DNA of 64,000 nt from Acridotheres tristis (taxonomy: Eukaryota; Chordata; Aves; Passeriformes; Sturnidae). Both the position numbers and the translations under genes were made by a program. The stretch covers positions 10,046,841 through 10,110,840 of the forward strand of contig CM072894.1 of NCBI GenBank assembly GCA_037013685.1. Direction: 5' to 3'. This document shows, in pieces, positions 38,101-51,000 of the stretch. The notes beneath the pieces were generated by a model that saw only the letters and a program-made list of their open reading frames with translations, was not told the DNA's origin and ran no database searches. The stretch's first letter is position 1. Every line of letters begins with the position of its first letter.

Positions 38101-39757
38101 TGAAAGACACAGACGTTTTTGAAAAGTGTGTCAATGATCAGAAATACAGTATAGAATAGCTAATTTCAATTTACAGCATTATTTGATTCCATACATGGTG
38201 TGATGAATGGATTCTGGTCATGCTGTCATTGTTTCCCACACACACATCCTAGGATAGTGTACCCTGCCACTTTTAGAGTTGTTCTTCAGAGCTTTCCTTT
38301 CATGTGAGGAAGGGCTCTCACTCTGCCTCTCTACCTGTGTGCTCCCCCTGGTCTGTGTTTGCTCAGGTGGGCAGCATGTGCAGCGTGCCTCACAACCTGT
38401 CAAATTTTAATGCTGGTGTTCTTTGATCACACCTAAAAAAGGAGCTACTCCTTGTGAAGAGAAGGGATGGGGCCCAGCTGGACCTGACAGATGGTTGAAT
38501 TATTCATTGCAAACAGTTATCCTGTGAAGTTAGGATTTTTTTTGGTTGAGAATTGTTTGGAAACAGATTGTGGTTACTGTATCTGCATGATATATTCATG
38601 TGCTGATGCAAGCATGCATGAACTCGGGGACACTTGTGCACTTTGCATTTCAGTTATTTGTTAAGCATTATTTTTCTCCAAGGTCAAATGATTGAATAAT
38701 TTGAAAATCAAAAGCAATAAACAAGTGATAATAAATGTTCTTGCGTTTATCTAATTTCCTGGCTCATGTGCATACAGAAATTTTTATAAGAAAGAGATGT
38801 CCAAGTTATCTTTGTGTTTTCAAATCATAAATAACAAGAAGCATAAAAAAAGGATTGAACAATGAAGCAATTTGTTATATAAACTCACGTTGACATTAAT
38901 ATTTTTCTCTGTATTCAAGCCTGATTTTACCATGTTGAAGCACACAGTTTCAGCAGAAGGACACGGTGGCTGCAGGTACTGCTGAGAGGTGGCAGGGTAG
39001 TTAAGAACACCTTGGCCAATATGGAGATGGATTGGGGATTTTTGAGAGGAGAAGAAGCATCTATGACATTACTGGGAAATAAGTAGAGGTGCATTTCATG
39101 GTAGTGGTTTTGTTGACATGGGAATTGGTCTGTGCATGCTAGCAGAGCTCTGCTGAGGTGTGTATATGAGCTGAACTGCTCTTTGTCTGCTGTTCTGTCA
39201 CATTCAGTCTTTTTGGGCTCGTCATGGTGCAGGCATGACTACATTCCCAAGAAGAAAGTCCTTCTCCCCAGTTATTATGTAAATACAAGATGACTAAGTA
39301 GATTTTTGTGAGCTTCTTCACTGAAATTCATACCTCAGCTGGGATAGAGTCATCCCCAGAGTAACATTTTTCACAATTCTCTAAGCAGCTGAAGACAAGG
39401 GATATTGCAGAGCATCCACTGCCAAAGCAGTGTCATAATGCACTGACGTCAAACACAGTCCAGCACATGGACATTTTCTTGAATTTGTATTTGTTTTAAA
39501 GAGTTTTCCATCCGAAATTGGACAGAGACTGAGATACTTTTTCCTCTTCTTATTAAGGAAAGTCCTATTTCTTTTTCTGCTTCTTACAGTTCTGTCACGA
39601 ACTGCACTCAAAATTTCTTGCTCTGATTGCCCATGTCCATTAGTCACTTTAAAACAGAACCAAAAAAGAGTAAAATCAGAACTTCCCTTAGAGAAGGAAG
39701 TTTCAGTTGGGTACTTCAGTTACACTGTTTTAGCATAAGTGTATTGAAAACTGACCT

Positions 39758-39762
<5 letters not shown>

Positions 39763-39790
<28 letters not shown>
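39763..39790 (+). repeat. (CT)14 microsatellite
   Basis: An uninterrupted dinucleotide repeat of 14 CT units, flanked by further C/T-rich sequence on both sides. It is likely polymorphic in length. In the intron RNA it would form a polypyrimidine tract of the kind bound by splicing repressors such as PTB; no regulatory role is shown by the sequence. Confidence 0.9.
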
Positions 39791-39793
<3 letters not shown>

Positions 39794-40285
39794 TCGATTG
39801 CTCCTGTTGTTCTGTAGAGGACTGGTCTTCATGCACAGATCACATCCAACAACAATTATTCTGTATTTTCCCAGAAATATTTCTAGCTGAAAACATGAAG
39901 TTGGAATTTAAGGTGAATTTTATGCAGTTTCTTCTCCGGTTTGTGTCAATAAGGTATTTCAGATGTTTCCAGCTCATGTAACCATCTTTGATAGCTGTTT
40001 CTCATGCTGGGCTGTTGCAGGAAGAGACTCAGATACCAAAATCCAGCTTGAAATATATTGGGACAGGGATAAGGTGAGGGACAGAATGGTGGCCAGCAGC
40101 ATTCTTTCCCATGGCCTGGCACTGCATACCCATCTTGCTTTTCTTGCAAAACTTGCTGACACACAATTGATGGCCTGGTTGTTTCTTGTCCCAAATGTGT
40201 ACAAGAAATACTCAATGCGAAAGGGAATTCTCTTCAAATTTTCATGAGCTCAGTTTGCTCTTCAGCTGTTTTTTGAATTGGTTGT

Positions 40286-40367
40286 GTTTTTGTAACCTTT
40301 TTTATTTTTCATTGAAAGTGGGTTTGGTTTGTTTTTTAGGGTTTTTTGTGGTTTTGTTTTTGTAACC
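40286..40367 (+). repeat. T/G-rich tract with 70-bp-spaced duplicate of GTTTTTGTAACC
   Basis: The 12-mer GTTTTTGTAACC is present at 40286-40297 and again at 40356-40367, and the intervening sequence is dominated by GTTT, GGTTT and TTTT words. It is low-complexity intronic sequence with local duplication. Confidence 0.55.
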
Positions 40368-42674
40368 AGGCAAAACTCTTCATTGTCAATTGAAAGGCGT
40401 AGAAAACTGGGACAATGGCCATGAGGAGACACTTAAGAGAAAAGCTTCCTTTTAGTCTGATGTTCAGTCAATTTCTGTTCTAAACTTTGGAGTATTTTAT
40501 GAGAGGTTTCCTTGAACTGTCTCTTTTTTCTCGTTTATCTTTTCAGTAGGAGCAGTACTTTAGTTTACCACCAGGAGCTTTTGAATCTTATTTTGTCTTT
40601 TTTTTTGGTGAGACTGCTGTGTTAATTTCCTCTCTCCTTTTCAGTTTATAGAATAATTCACAATGGAAAGAAGAAATTGGTCTTTAGCATAAGAGTTCAT
40701 TAAAGTAAAAAGAAGGTTATTTTGGTCAGTTTGTACTGATCCTGTTATTAAACTGCCCTTAATACAGGCAATAAATAACCCTGTTAATTTCATTTGAATA
40801 ACATGATGCCTTCAGCATTAAGATATTTTAAATTTCACTTAAAATTTATTTAGTTTAGCAGAGGCGACAAAATAGAGAATTGTTCTTTGTGTGAAGCACT
40901 GGGATTTAAAATTTGATATTTCATGTTATTCTTAGAAACTGGAGTGAGACAGGTCAGTTATATTTTCAACCCTTGGTCTGTTTTGCTTTCTGTGGGTCTC
41001 ATATACTGGATAAGGAGAGAACTCCTGGGTTCCTATGCTGTTTTTGAGAATCCACCACGATTGTTATAGAGAACTTCAGGTGGATTGAGATGAATCAAGT
41101 TTATACTTCTCTATATTGGAATCAGGTTTTGTGTGCTTTCATTCTTGTTTTTGTCCAATTTCCCCTTTACCTCTCCAGTTATGTTAAACACATCAATCAG
41201 TAAAGTTCATCACCTTCTTTCTGACATGGGAAGTGCAAATTGTCCCAAGAAATCCTGCAGCTTCATCAACTGATAAAAATTTCCTCCATCTAAGTGGATG
41301 CAAATACCAACATCCATCCTCTGAAGGTTGCTTTTCAGTAAATGTCACTTGGACGCTAATCCCTTGAAGCTCAGCATTCAGGAGTTAACACACTCTGGTG
41401 GAACACAGGAGTCCTGAGGGAGCAGGACATCTCTTGCTCTGTGAGCGTCACTCCTGGAAGCGAGCTGCCATTTGGGAGCTGACATTAAACAGCATCCTGA
41501 TGGGCTCCAGCCAGATGGCTGGGACTACACAGCTGCCTGGAGGGCTGCTCAGTGCAGACCTCAGCAGAGGGAAAGGTGCATGGAAATTCATGCTGCGAAC
41601 ATCACAAAGCTCACTCTTCACTTTTGAGATAGGTTGGTGAGTTTCAATGTATTACTGGCAAAAGTAGGCTTGAAAATTTCAAGCTATCCTGTGATTATGG
41701 GGTTACCTTCCCAGCAGAAAATCTCACAGCCTTCTGTGTTGTGTTTTTAGGGCTTCTGGGTTTTGTCACTTCTAAAAGAAGTCGGTGACATCCTCGAGCA
41801 GGATGTGATGGCATTTGGAAAAGCAAGGAATGATTCAGACTGGGACTCATGGACTCATTTCAAAACTAGTGACAAAAAAAGTGTATCTAGATGCCATGAC
41901 CCTATGCTGTAACTTTATTCCTGGACAGCAGTTACTTGCTTGTTGTACTCTTATCTGTTTGAATCAGTTTGTTCTTCCAAGTGAACACGCAGGCATTGTC
42001 CTTGCCCTATGCTGTTGTTGCCATCTTTTACAGCAGCATTAGGAAGTAGGATTTTGTGCCCTCTGAAACTGCACATGCAGCTCTTGTTGGGGGCAGAATC
42101 TGGCCTGTCATGTACAGGTGGAGGGTCCTGCACACTGTGTTGTCAGAGGTGGTAAAGGTGCCATAGACCAGTCAAAATCTTATCTCATAGCTGGCTTGGG
42201 TCCCATTATTTCTACCTAGTGCATAATTTCCTAGAAGAATGTGTGAGGGAGGATGCCAGTTGATGAACTGAGGTTGTCCCTTAACCCCAGTCATTGAGCT
42301 ATGGAACTCTGATACCACACTCAGGATTTGTCATGGTACAAAAGCTGCTTATTTTTGTCAAGATTACTGCTGAGCAGGAAGATGGGAACAGGTTAAGTTC
42401 TGCTACATGATCTGTTTTTAATTGTTTGTTCTTGCTGAGCTGAGAGCAGTGAGACTTTGATGTCAGCATCAAAGGAGTGGAGGGTTGCTCTACCTACTCT
42501 GCAGTAAGGGAAAATTGACATCCTAGTGCTACTTTGCTGTTAAAAAATGAATATAATACCTTCATGTCTGAGAATCCTTAAACAGGCATACCAGAAACTC
42601 CTGGGAATGGCTCCAGTAGCTGCATGATTCTCGAGCCTGCTTCTTGTGTGTGTGGTGGGATAATTACCTTTGGT

Positions 42675-42716
42675 TGTGTATATATGTATGTGTGTACGTA
42701 TACATGTATATATATA
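42675..42716. repeat. Alternating purine-pyrimidine (TG/TA) tract
   Basis: The tract is built from TG, TA, CA and CG steps in near-perfect alternation over about 40 bases, including TGTGTACGTATACATGTATA. It is a degenerate mixed (TA/TG) microsatellite. Such alternation favours non-B DNA structures when supercoiled; that is general knowledge, not shown here. Confidence 0.75.
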
Positions 42717-44719
42717 AAAACCTCACAAGTCACACTCTGCTTGAGGGATGTGACCATAGGAGAGTCTGACACATTGCATGTCCTTAGCTGCAGTGACCTC
42801 ACGGGGCAAACCTTGCTGCTGGGTTGGAAGTGCAGGCACAGACCCAGTGATGGCTGCATGGGGTGCAGGAGCCATGGAGATGCTGGGATCACCTGGCTGG
42901 ACTGGGCAGTGCAGGCACTGCCTCATGGGCCCCAGCTCTGCATGTGCAAGAGGTGCACGTTTGGCCTCTGGCTGTGTCTTCAGTGACTTGCAGGATTTTT
43001 GGGACTCGTGCTGTCTTCACTGCTCAGACCAACCTTCGGCATTTGTTGTTGTCAGCTGAATGGATTCTTCAGCACAAAAGGATAATGTGCTGTGGTACAG
43101 AAAAGCCAGAGTGGGTAGAAATTTTCGTTCCTTTCTAGATGACAGGTGAAAATATCAAAGAGGAAAAAAAATCAACGTGATGCATGAACAAGTAAGTAGT
43201 AAGAATGAAAGGCAAAGGACACTATCGAAAGCAATTTAAATATCCACTGGGCATGTTCTGTTAAAAAACAATTTGCACTCTCTAGGTACATCAGGATTTT
43301 TCACTCCGCCTGTGAAGCTGATAATGGATTTTGTTTTCCATGTGTTCTTCTTTATATCAAAGGGAAGGCGTAGGTATTTTCATTAAATACAACCGTGGTA
43401 CATTTAATTAGAAATAAAGATAGGATGAGGAGCAAAATTTGGATGTAAATTTCTCCAGAATTTGGAAGTTTGAGTGTGACAAGTGGAAGCATCTCTCATT
43501 CCTTGTGTCTAATTAAAAACAGTAAGATGTGCTAATTAGCAAGTGTTAATTTATTACTGTTATGCTGGCTTCCACTAAAATCATCGTAACCTACTACTTG
43601 GGTTTTCATATTTAGTATATTTGAAAGTAGGGAGGCTTTTAGCAGTTGCTGCATTTTGGCAAATGGGCAGGTGGAGAAGACTTCTGTAATTTCAGGGTGT
43701 AATTTTAGGCAGTCACTGCTGAGTTTGCTTCATTTGTAATTGGCAGTGCTCTTGTGCTGTTTGGGTTTGATGGTTTGTGGTGAGCATCCCGGGACAGTGA
43801 GGCACAGTTTGTTATACAGCATGTTCCTGCCTTCCTTAGCAGGTGTATGTACCACCTTTTGCAATTTCACAAAACAGAGCAATGGAACAATATTCTTATT
43901 TGCCTGGGCTTCTGAGAGGGTTTGGAGGCTTGTTGCCATCAAAGGAGAAGAGTATTTGCATGTAGGGAGGCTCAGGAAACTTGTCAGGTAATGGAGCCTT
44001 CATTTGTTTGCTGTTAATGGGCTATTCTAGGAAGATGTCTAAACAGGGAAATCTCTTGAAACGTGTGAGTAGGCTTCTTGAAACTGCTGCTTTTGGTTTC
44101 TTTGGTTTTAGGTGGATTTTTTTGTTTCGTTTTGATTTTTTTGTGTTGCTGTTTTTTTCTGTTAAGCTTCAACAGAAATATTGAGGATAGGATAGGATTT
44201 GGATCTCAGTTTCTCAGAGGAGAAACTCAAGAACTACTATAGGTGTCTGAACTGTTGTATAGAATAAAATCCAGCACAGGCTTAAATGCCTCTGGAAATC
44301 AGCTCTGTTCATGACTTGGTAACATTTTCAATAACCACCTATGTCGAGTACTATACTTACTTCTCCATTTAAGAAAATACCAGTTAGAAAGGACTTAGTT
44401 GAACATAGGATGAAGTTTATCTGCTACATCTGTTTTCTTCTGAAATCACTTGTGTTTCCTTCATATTGTTTGCATTGGTGTCTCACGGATGTAGAACAGC
44501 TGTTCATTAACTTTTGGAGCAAAAAATGTTCAAAGCAACTGATACTTAGCTTGATATGGATCTGAGAGCCCCCCATAGGAAGGAAGGAAAGATCCAGTAT
44601 TTATCATAATGCTCTCAGAGCAGACCTCCTCTCCAGTTTCAATCCTTTCTGTACTTTTTGTGTGTTAGATGTTGCAGAAAACCCTAGTAATGCTGATTTC
44701 TTTTTTTCTTTTTTGACAG

Positions 44720-44795
44720 ATGATTCAAGAGAGCAGGGTTCTTATTGAGACGGCAGACACCACTCATGACAAGATTGTTCAGTGCCAGAAAGCAG
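44720..44795 (+). CDS. PLCL1: PLCL1 exon 4: C-terminal helical segment
   Basis: The exon has 76 bases: 25 codons and the first base of a split glycine codon. It follows a strong acceptor (T-rich tract then GACAG) and ends before GTAATC. It reads MIQESRVLIETADTTHDKIV then QCQKA and the split Gly, which joins [10 protein letters not shown] of the next exon. The sequence fits the family and is probably helical. Entry is phase 0, exit phase 1. The opening ATG is an internal methionine. Of the 25 complete codons 13 end in G or C, quite unlike exon 3. Confidence 0.95.
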
Positions 44796-47700
44796 GTAAT
44801 CCATCTGTATTGAGCAGCTCTGGGTGGAAGATGGGAAATAACGTGCCATAATTTCTTCACTAGTTTGTGACTAATGTAGCATTTTTCACCTGGATGTAAA
44901 TGAGCATTCTGGTCTTTCTCTGGCATTCTCTACCCTCCTGAAGGCTCATCTTTCAATAGCAATGCAGGTATGGGATCAGACAAATATATTCAGCTTTCAC
45001 CTTAGAAGCTATTTCTCCATCTGCTCTACAGCTCTGAACTGTCTGACAGCATTTCAATTAGTCAAATGAACCAAAAAGGCATTAAAAAGCAGGGGGTGAG
45101 AAGGCATGGTGCCTTTACTGAGTGCATTCTCTAGCTTGGTTGTTCCTTTGAACACAGAGCAGGCAAGAGGTTTCTACACCCACAGGACAACAATTATAAA
45201 TACTATTGCTTCTGATAGGCATTTTTGGATTTGGCATGTGATGCAGGCTACAGGCGTTTGCTTCTATTAAATGTAAATAATGAATGAAATTGTTATTTTG
45301 TAGTTAATACTTTAATTCATCTTTTTAATTAGGAGAAACTGGTACCTGTTTCAACAGTAGCATTTAACTGATTTCATGTGGTATAAGAGCAGGATGGAAC
45401 CTAGTCTCTGGCCTTTAGCCATGCTGGCATTATGGTAGCAAAGGGACAAGAGGCAAGTGGCCATGTCTGGCTGGAGGTCCTGGGCCTCATCATTGTGACA
45501 TGCCTTGAGTTCTGTGTAACTGCAGAAGCAGTGTAAAATTCCTCTGCCCAAAGCCTTCATCGTGTGCAGAGGGTTTAGGAAAGGGACAATAACAAGGAAT
45601 TGCAGCACCAGCAGGGTGTCCAGAAGGTATAATTTAAGAGCAATACTTTGCACCAAACTGTGCAGACTCTACAGCAGCATCAGCCACCTTTCTCCCCAGC
45701 TTGGTCTGTGCAGAGAAAAGAACCCATGGCATTTGCCTGGGCACTGGAGTCTTTGTGAGCAGATGTGTGTGGAGAATACATGCAGTACCATGCCACCACA
45801 CTGATAGCCAATTTCATGCAGTTCCCCTCTCCTTCCTTCCCCCTGGAAAAAGAGAAATTTTTCAAGTGTGTTCAGTTTGCTGCTGCATCTTCTCATATTT
45901 TCATTTTTGTTTGCTTTATTAGCCTTAAAATTTCTGATTGAGAAGGCAACTGGAGAGACATTAAGTGCTTCTCTGAAGCCCTGGGATTTAGGGAGAGGGA
46001 AGGACTGAGATATCCCTCTCCGTGCTCATTTGCCAATTAGTTTGTTGCAAATGTTACCCAGGCAAATTTTGATGTAACACTTTTAATGTAGCAAGATGAA
46101 GCACTCAAAATTAAGAGGTGTCAGAGGTACAATTGCCTCTGACATTGTCCTTTGCCTCACCCCAGTGCTGCTTCCTTTGAACATAGGTTCTACCAGACCT
46201 CTGCTCCATAGCCTGTTTTGGTGCAGGCTCTGTGTGCCTCAGGGTCCTGCTGGCACTCCCAGACTGGTTCTTGTGTGACTCGCTTTTGTTGTTGTTTTTT
46301 TAAAATGTGCAGGCTCAACCCAGTGCACAGTGGTCAGCAACAGCTTGGAGGACTGACCCCACTAAATGCTTTCACTGGTGTTGCTACCTGCAGCTTAACA
46401 AATGTTTGTGGCTCCCTCTTTCTGGGCCAGTGCTGTATCCATGTTACAGATGGAGATGTGAGGTCCAGAGATAAAAAGTAGCTACAAGGATGCTAAATGA
46501 AGGCAGGGCTGTCCACGTAGAGCTAAGATCCATTAGCCCTCTTACGTTTTTTCCAGGACAAAGCAAGTAACTTCAAGATTTTCTTTTGCTAATTGAAGTG
46601 AAATGATTTGTAAGTCAGTTGGCATGAAGCACACCTGCAAAGAAATCTTGCTTGGGGTGCAGTTATTTAGAGAATTTTCCAAAGGATATACTACAGGAAC
46701 TCAGTCTTGACAAGCAAAGCCTGTGAGTGGTGAAGTTTTGGAATATAAACTGTAAAGAGAGAAATCTTGCACTGTGTGGGGTTGAACAGCCTCAGTGTTA
46801 CTGAGCTCTTGGAGTTGGTGCACAGGAAGGAAAACCAATGTCAATCTTCCGGAAGTTCTTTGGGCAAGCTGTGCTGAGTGCAAGCCTGCCTTGGAGTGTC
46901 CTTCAGCAACCTGCCAAGTAACTTCTGCATCTGCACTGTACAGGTGTTCTCTCCATTGGCATTTCTTTGATGTCATTTCGACAAAGCTCAAATTTGTGAG
47001 TGACATTTACCCTGATGTGTTAAGGGAGGGAGAGCTATGAAACAACTGGGGATGAAGCTTGGTTTGTTCGGCCAGGATAGGCTTCAGATGCTTTGGAGTT
47101 TAGTGCCAGTTTGGCCTTTGTAAGGTACAAATTAAGGGAACACGGCAGCTCTTTTCCATTTTGTTTCTTAATCTACATCAGACTCAGAGAAATGGTTGCA
47201 TACACTGTGCTGATCTTGTAAAATTAGTAGGCTAATTGGATACCTTAAGGTTTTTAATCTGCTGCCAGATTTCCTCAAGTTTTGTATCCAGCAACAGATA
47301 TGCAGGTGTTTGCCACAGAAACTAGCAATGAAATGCAACAGGGCTGTGGTTGGAAGTCCCAATTCTCCATGCTGCTGGAGTCCCAATCCATTAGAGTTAC
47401 GTGCTTCTGATGCAGTTTGTCATTGTGGAGTACAAGGGCTTTTCTGTATGTCTGATTAAGATTAAGGAGGAGATATGCATTGGAGCCTGCATTTGCTGTG
47501 CTGAACAGGTATCTTCCACATGTGTCAGACAGTGCCAAGTCATCAGCTCAAGGAGAGTGACAAGTGATTGCCTTTTGTCGCAGTGTTGGCAGCAGTGCAG
47601 GCTGCAGGCAGAAGTGCTGGAGCAGTGTCCGTGCAGGGACCAGTGCCTGTGTGGAACCCCAGCACTGGCAGGGAGAGCCGCAAAACAAGTGGAAGCACAG

Positions 47701-47892
47701 CCCCAAAACTGTATGTGAGACCTTTATTCTGGAAAATGTTCTCCCATGATGCAGTCATAAAAACAAAAGGAGGGGGGGAAGCACAGAAGGAGGTTGTAGG
47801 AAGTCCCAGCTGCAAGACTGAGAATGTTCACTCAACGTTTTTATAGGGAAAATCAATTGTGCATTGAGCGATGTGGCAATCTGTACTTTTAG
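44796..47892 (+). other. PLCL1: PLCL1 intron 4
   Basis: This 3.1-kb intron has a GTAATC donor and a CTTTTAG acceptor. It is phase 1, splitting the glycine codon between exons 4 and 5. It is mostly AT-rich, with GC-richer patches near 45540-45840, 46200-46460 and 47570-47700 in which short overlapping frames appear on both strands. None has family features. I see no recognisable repeat or RNA gene. Confidence 0.88.
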
Positions 47893-48002
47893 GAATGGAA
47901 TTCCATGAAGAGCTTCATAACCTTGGGACAAAAGAAGGTTTGAAAGGAAGAAAATTAAGCAAAGCCATTGAGAGTTTTGCATGGAATATCACAGTGCTGA
48001 AG
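47893..48002 (+). CDS. PLCL1: PLCL1 exon 5: C-terminal segment, penultimate coding exon
   Basis: The exon is 110 bases. It completes the split glycine codon with GA and then encodes 36 residues, [20 protein letters not shown] followed by [16 protein letters not shown], ending in phase 0 before GTAAGC. This matches the penultimate part of PLCL1; a PLCL2 gene would be expected to differ at several of these positions. It brings the continuous coding sequence in the window to 954 residues. The last exon, expected to begin with a GQGDLLK-like sequence and to encode about 60 residues, was not found downstream within the window. Third positions are AT-leaning (14 of 36 end in G or C). Confidence 0.95.
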
Positions 48003-51000
48003 GTAAGCCCAGAAAGTACCACTTCTTGTCTCTTATTAATTTATAAATAAACTTTTGCTCTTTTAGCTCCTCTGTATGTAGATCTTACTAATTCTGAAGA
48101 AACATGTTGTTCTTTTTTAATGGGATGTATCAGTTACCCCCACTTACTGATATTTATCAAATATATCAATTACACTTCTGATTTGAAAGCTGTGAAGGGA
48201 ATTTATCTAAGCCTTGAACAGGAGAGGAAAGATGGCTTGTGATTTGTATGATCAGGGACATAGGTTTGGTTGTCTGTTCTGCCCCATGCAACCTGAAAGT
48301 GACCTGTTTGTGGTCACTGTATCTCAAATACTTGTTTTGTAAAATGAGAATTGGAGCATCTCTTTGGGAAGAGGCAGGAGGGGCTGTCAAGAAAAAACAT
48401 GAGGCATACTGTAGATCCTGCAGGATTGTTTCCAAAGTGGAGCGCTGTCCAAACAGCTAAAAGGGGATTTTCACCCCTTCATGGGTGTGCAGGGACATAC
48501 CATGGGGTGAAGTTGTTACTCACTGAGCTTTAGCTGCTGGTTTAGCATCAACCAGCCACAAATCATCATGGTAGCTGTGTGACTGAGCTGGGGTGAAAAC
48601 AGCTAGGGACAACCAGGGATGGAAAGCGAAGAGGATTTGGTAGAGCCGCAGCAGAAGACAAGGAGAGGGCCTGAGCCAAGCAAGAAGAGGTTGTTAGCAT
48701 TCAGCTCACAGCTTTCACAGCCTCCTTTCCCACCTTGCTCTGATAGATCACACTTCCCTTCACCCTGTCCCAGCTGCTCCCTTGCTTCAACTCCCAGGTT
48801 GCCCTGTCTGGCAGCAACTCCCTGTGACCTCCCAGTGTCTTTCCCTTTGCTGAAATCCAGAGCAAGCCAGTCGATGAAAGGGAATTTTTACTAAGTTCTT
48901 CATCAAATATACCCCTAAACGTAGCATGCAACAGCAGTAGGACAGGTATGTGTCAGCACTGTGGTGCTGGAAAGAGCACTTAACATGTCTTGAGCAGAAG
49001 GAAAAAGGAATTGGGAACAGAGAGGCTGAAGGGCAGAAGTGGTAGGAGAGGCCATTGGTAGTAAAGTAGGGTTAGAGAAGACCTGGGTCACCTGTGGTTT
49101 CCTACATGCCTTGATTCACCATGAGAGAGAGGAAAAGTGAGGAATGGAGTCAGTGTCAGCTCAGTTAATAAGACCTCTGATGAAGAGAAAAGTCAACCAG
49201 TTCAAACTTATAGACTTAAATAGATAACCTATTCCACACAGAGCAATTGAGGTTAGTAGCAATAGTCCTTCCCACCCTCCCACCCCTCCCCTAAAGCACA
49301 CTAGGCAGTTCTGAACATTAATTTGAATACCTTTAGCTGTGTTAGGTAAAATAAATGTCTAATGATCAGTCACTGTAAATGTTTTGATTTTTTAGATGTT
49401 TGTCAAATGTGAGGTTTGCACCTCTGAAGGTGACCTATGATTAATGAATGTACAAGTAGGGTATCAAAGAAACATTTTCCATGGAAAAGAATTGCTGCCT
49501 AGCACATACTGTCAACATACTGAAGAGCTTTTAAAAAATCAAGTTAAGGTCGAGGAATAATTTACTTGTTTCACTTGTAAGCCACAGCTTCTTTTCTGCC
49601 TTTCTCACACCATAAAATATTAACAGAGTTTGTGACAACTATCCATGAAATGCACATGAAACATCTTTTCATTGTGACTGAAGTCCAACTCAGGAATGAC
49701 ATTAGAAAACTGGGAATGAAGTTGTGCCTCGGATGTGTGATATTAAATCACCAGTAATTGTTCTATTTTTTCATCCTTTTTTTTTTCCTTTTACTCCTTA
49801 AAAATACTGTCTTTCAGTGACCCTGCCCATTAGAAACCAGCATCTCCTCTTTAGCACTGAGTCCTCTCAGTGCTGGTGAGAACTACTCAGGAGGATTTGG
49901 TGGGAAGAGACCAACAATCCTACCCAGCTCAAGCCACAGGTGTCCTCCCTGTGCCCAGTGGTGGGATGCACACTACAAATACATTTCACTAGGTGTTGTT
50001 ATAGTGTTGTAAGAAAAGGAAAAAAATATCTCATAACATCTCACAAATGCATCAGCTGCTTTACATGAGGTGAGGTGAGTGAATGGCTGATGAGAGAAAG
50101 CCTCCTTGTGTGCTCAGGGTTGTTGGAGGCAATTACATCATGCAGCAGAAGTCAGTTTGTGTGAGGTGCCTGTGAGCAATAGCAGGTATTATGTTGTTCT
50201 TGTGCTGTGAAATGATTAATAGTATTTTCCTAGGCTAGTGAAGCCAAGACATATTTAATTAATGTGTTTCTTTATAAAGACTCATTGCGGTAGGTAAGCT
50301 TTGAATAAAAGAGGAGATGCAATAAGGATTGCTACTGGCAAAATCATTAAATAGCTACAGACTGCAAGATTAAAGTGTATTTTATAAAAATCCTAACTGT
50401 GGTCATTTGTCATGTTTAAAAATGCCCTAGGGTACTTTTTATCAAAATAGTAGGTCGTTTTCTTCCTTAGCTTATATAAACTTAATTACATGTTAGTAAT
50501 ACTCACTATAAGGACAAACTGTTGCCAGAAGGTAAAAATGTCACTAAGAACATGGATGTTATAACTTGGTGACAGTCTAACAAGTTAGCTTTGACATCAA
50601 TATTTATAAAATGTCACTTCTTTCTCTTTTGGTTCCATGTTGTGTAGAACACTGTCAGTAATACTGAGAGTCATAACGTAAGTACACTAGACAGAAGAAT
50701 CATGCTCTCGCAGCAGTATTACAGGAATGGTTATGATCCCAAATTCAGTTTCACTTCATTTTTATTTCCATGCAGCACCAGCTCTGTGTCATTGTTTTCC
50801 TCTTTCTATTTAACTGAGTGCCAGTAGAAAGCAAAGGTAGAGAAAGAAATTTTCTGTTCACCCCTCACAGATTAGAAAATGTTACAAACCCTTAATTTCA
50901 TCCTACCAGGCATGCAAAGCTGCTCAGCTCAGCTGAGGCAATTGTTCTGGTGTGACCCTCTCTTGTCACAGAAGGTCATGATTCATTTTCGTGAAGTATT

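Larger units (their letters stand above)
35116..44719 (+). other. PLCL1: PLCL1 intron 3
   Basis: This 9.6-kb intron runs from GTAAGC to a T-rich tract followed by GACAG. The first 500 bases remain GC-rich, continuing the peak around exon 3; the rest is AT-rich. It contains a (CT)14 microsatellite at 39763-39790, a T/G-rich duplicated stretch at 40286-40367, and an alternating purine-pyrimidine tract at 42675-42716. GC-richer patches at about 41400-41640 and 42720-43060 have short overlapping frames on both strands with no family features. No further PLCL1 exon is needed: exons 3 and 4 join in phase to give AAYEL-MIQESR, as expected for the family. Confidence 0.85.
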
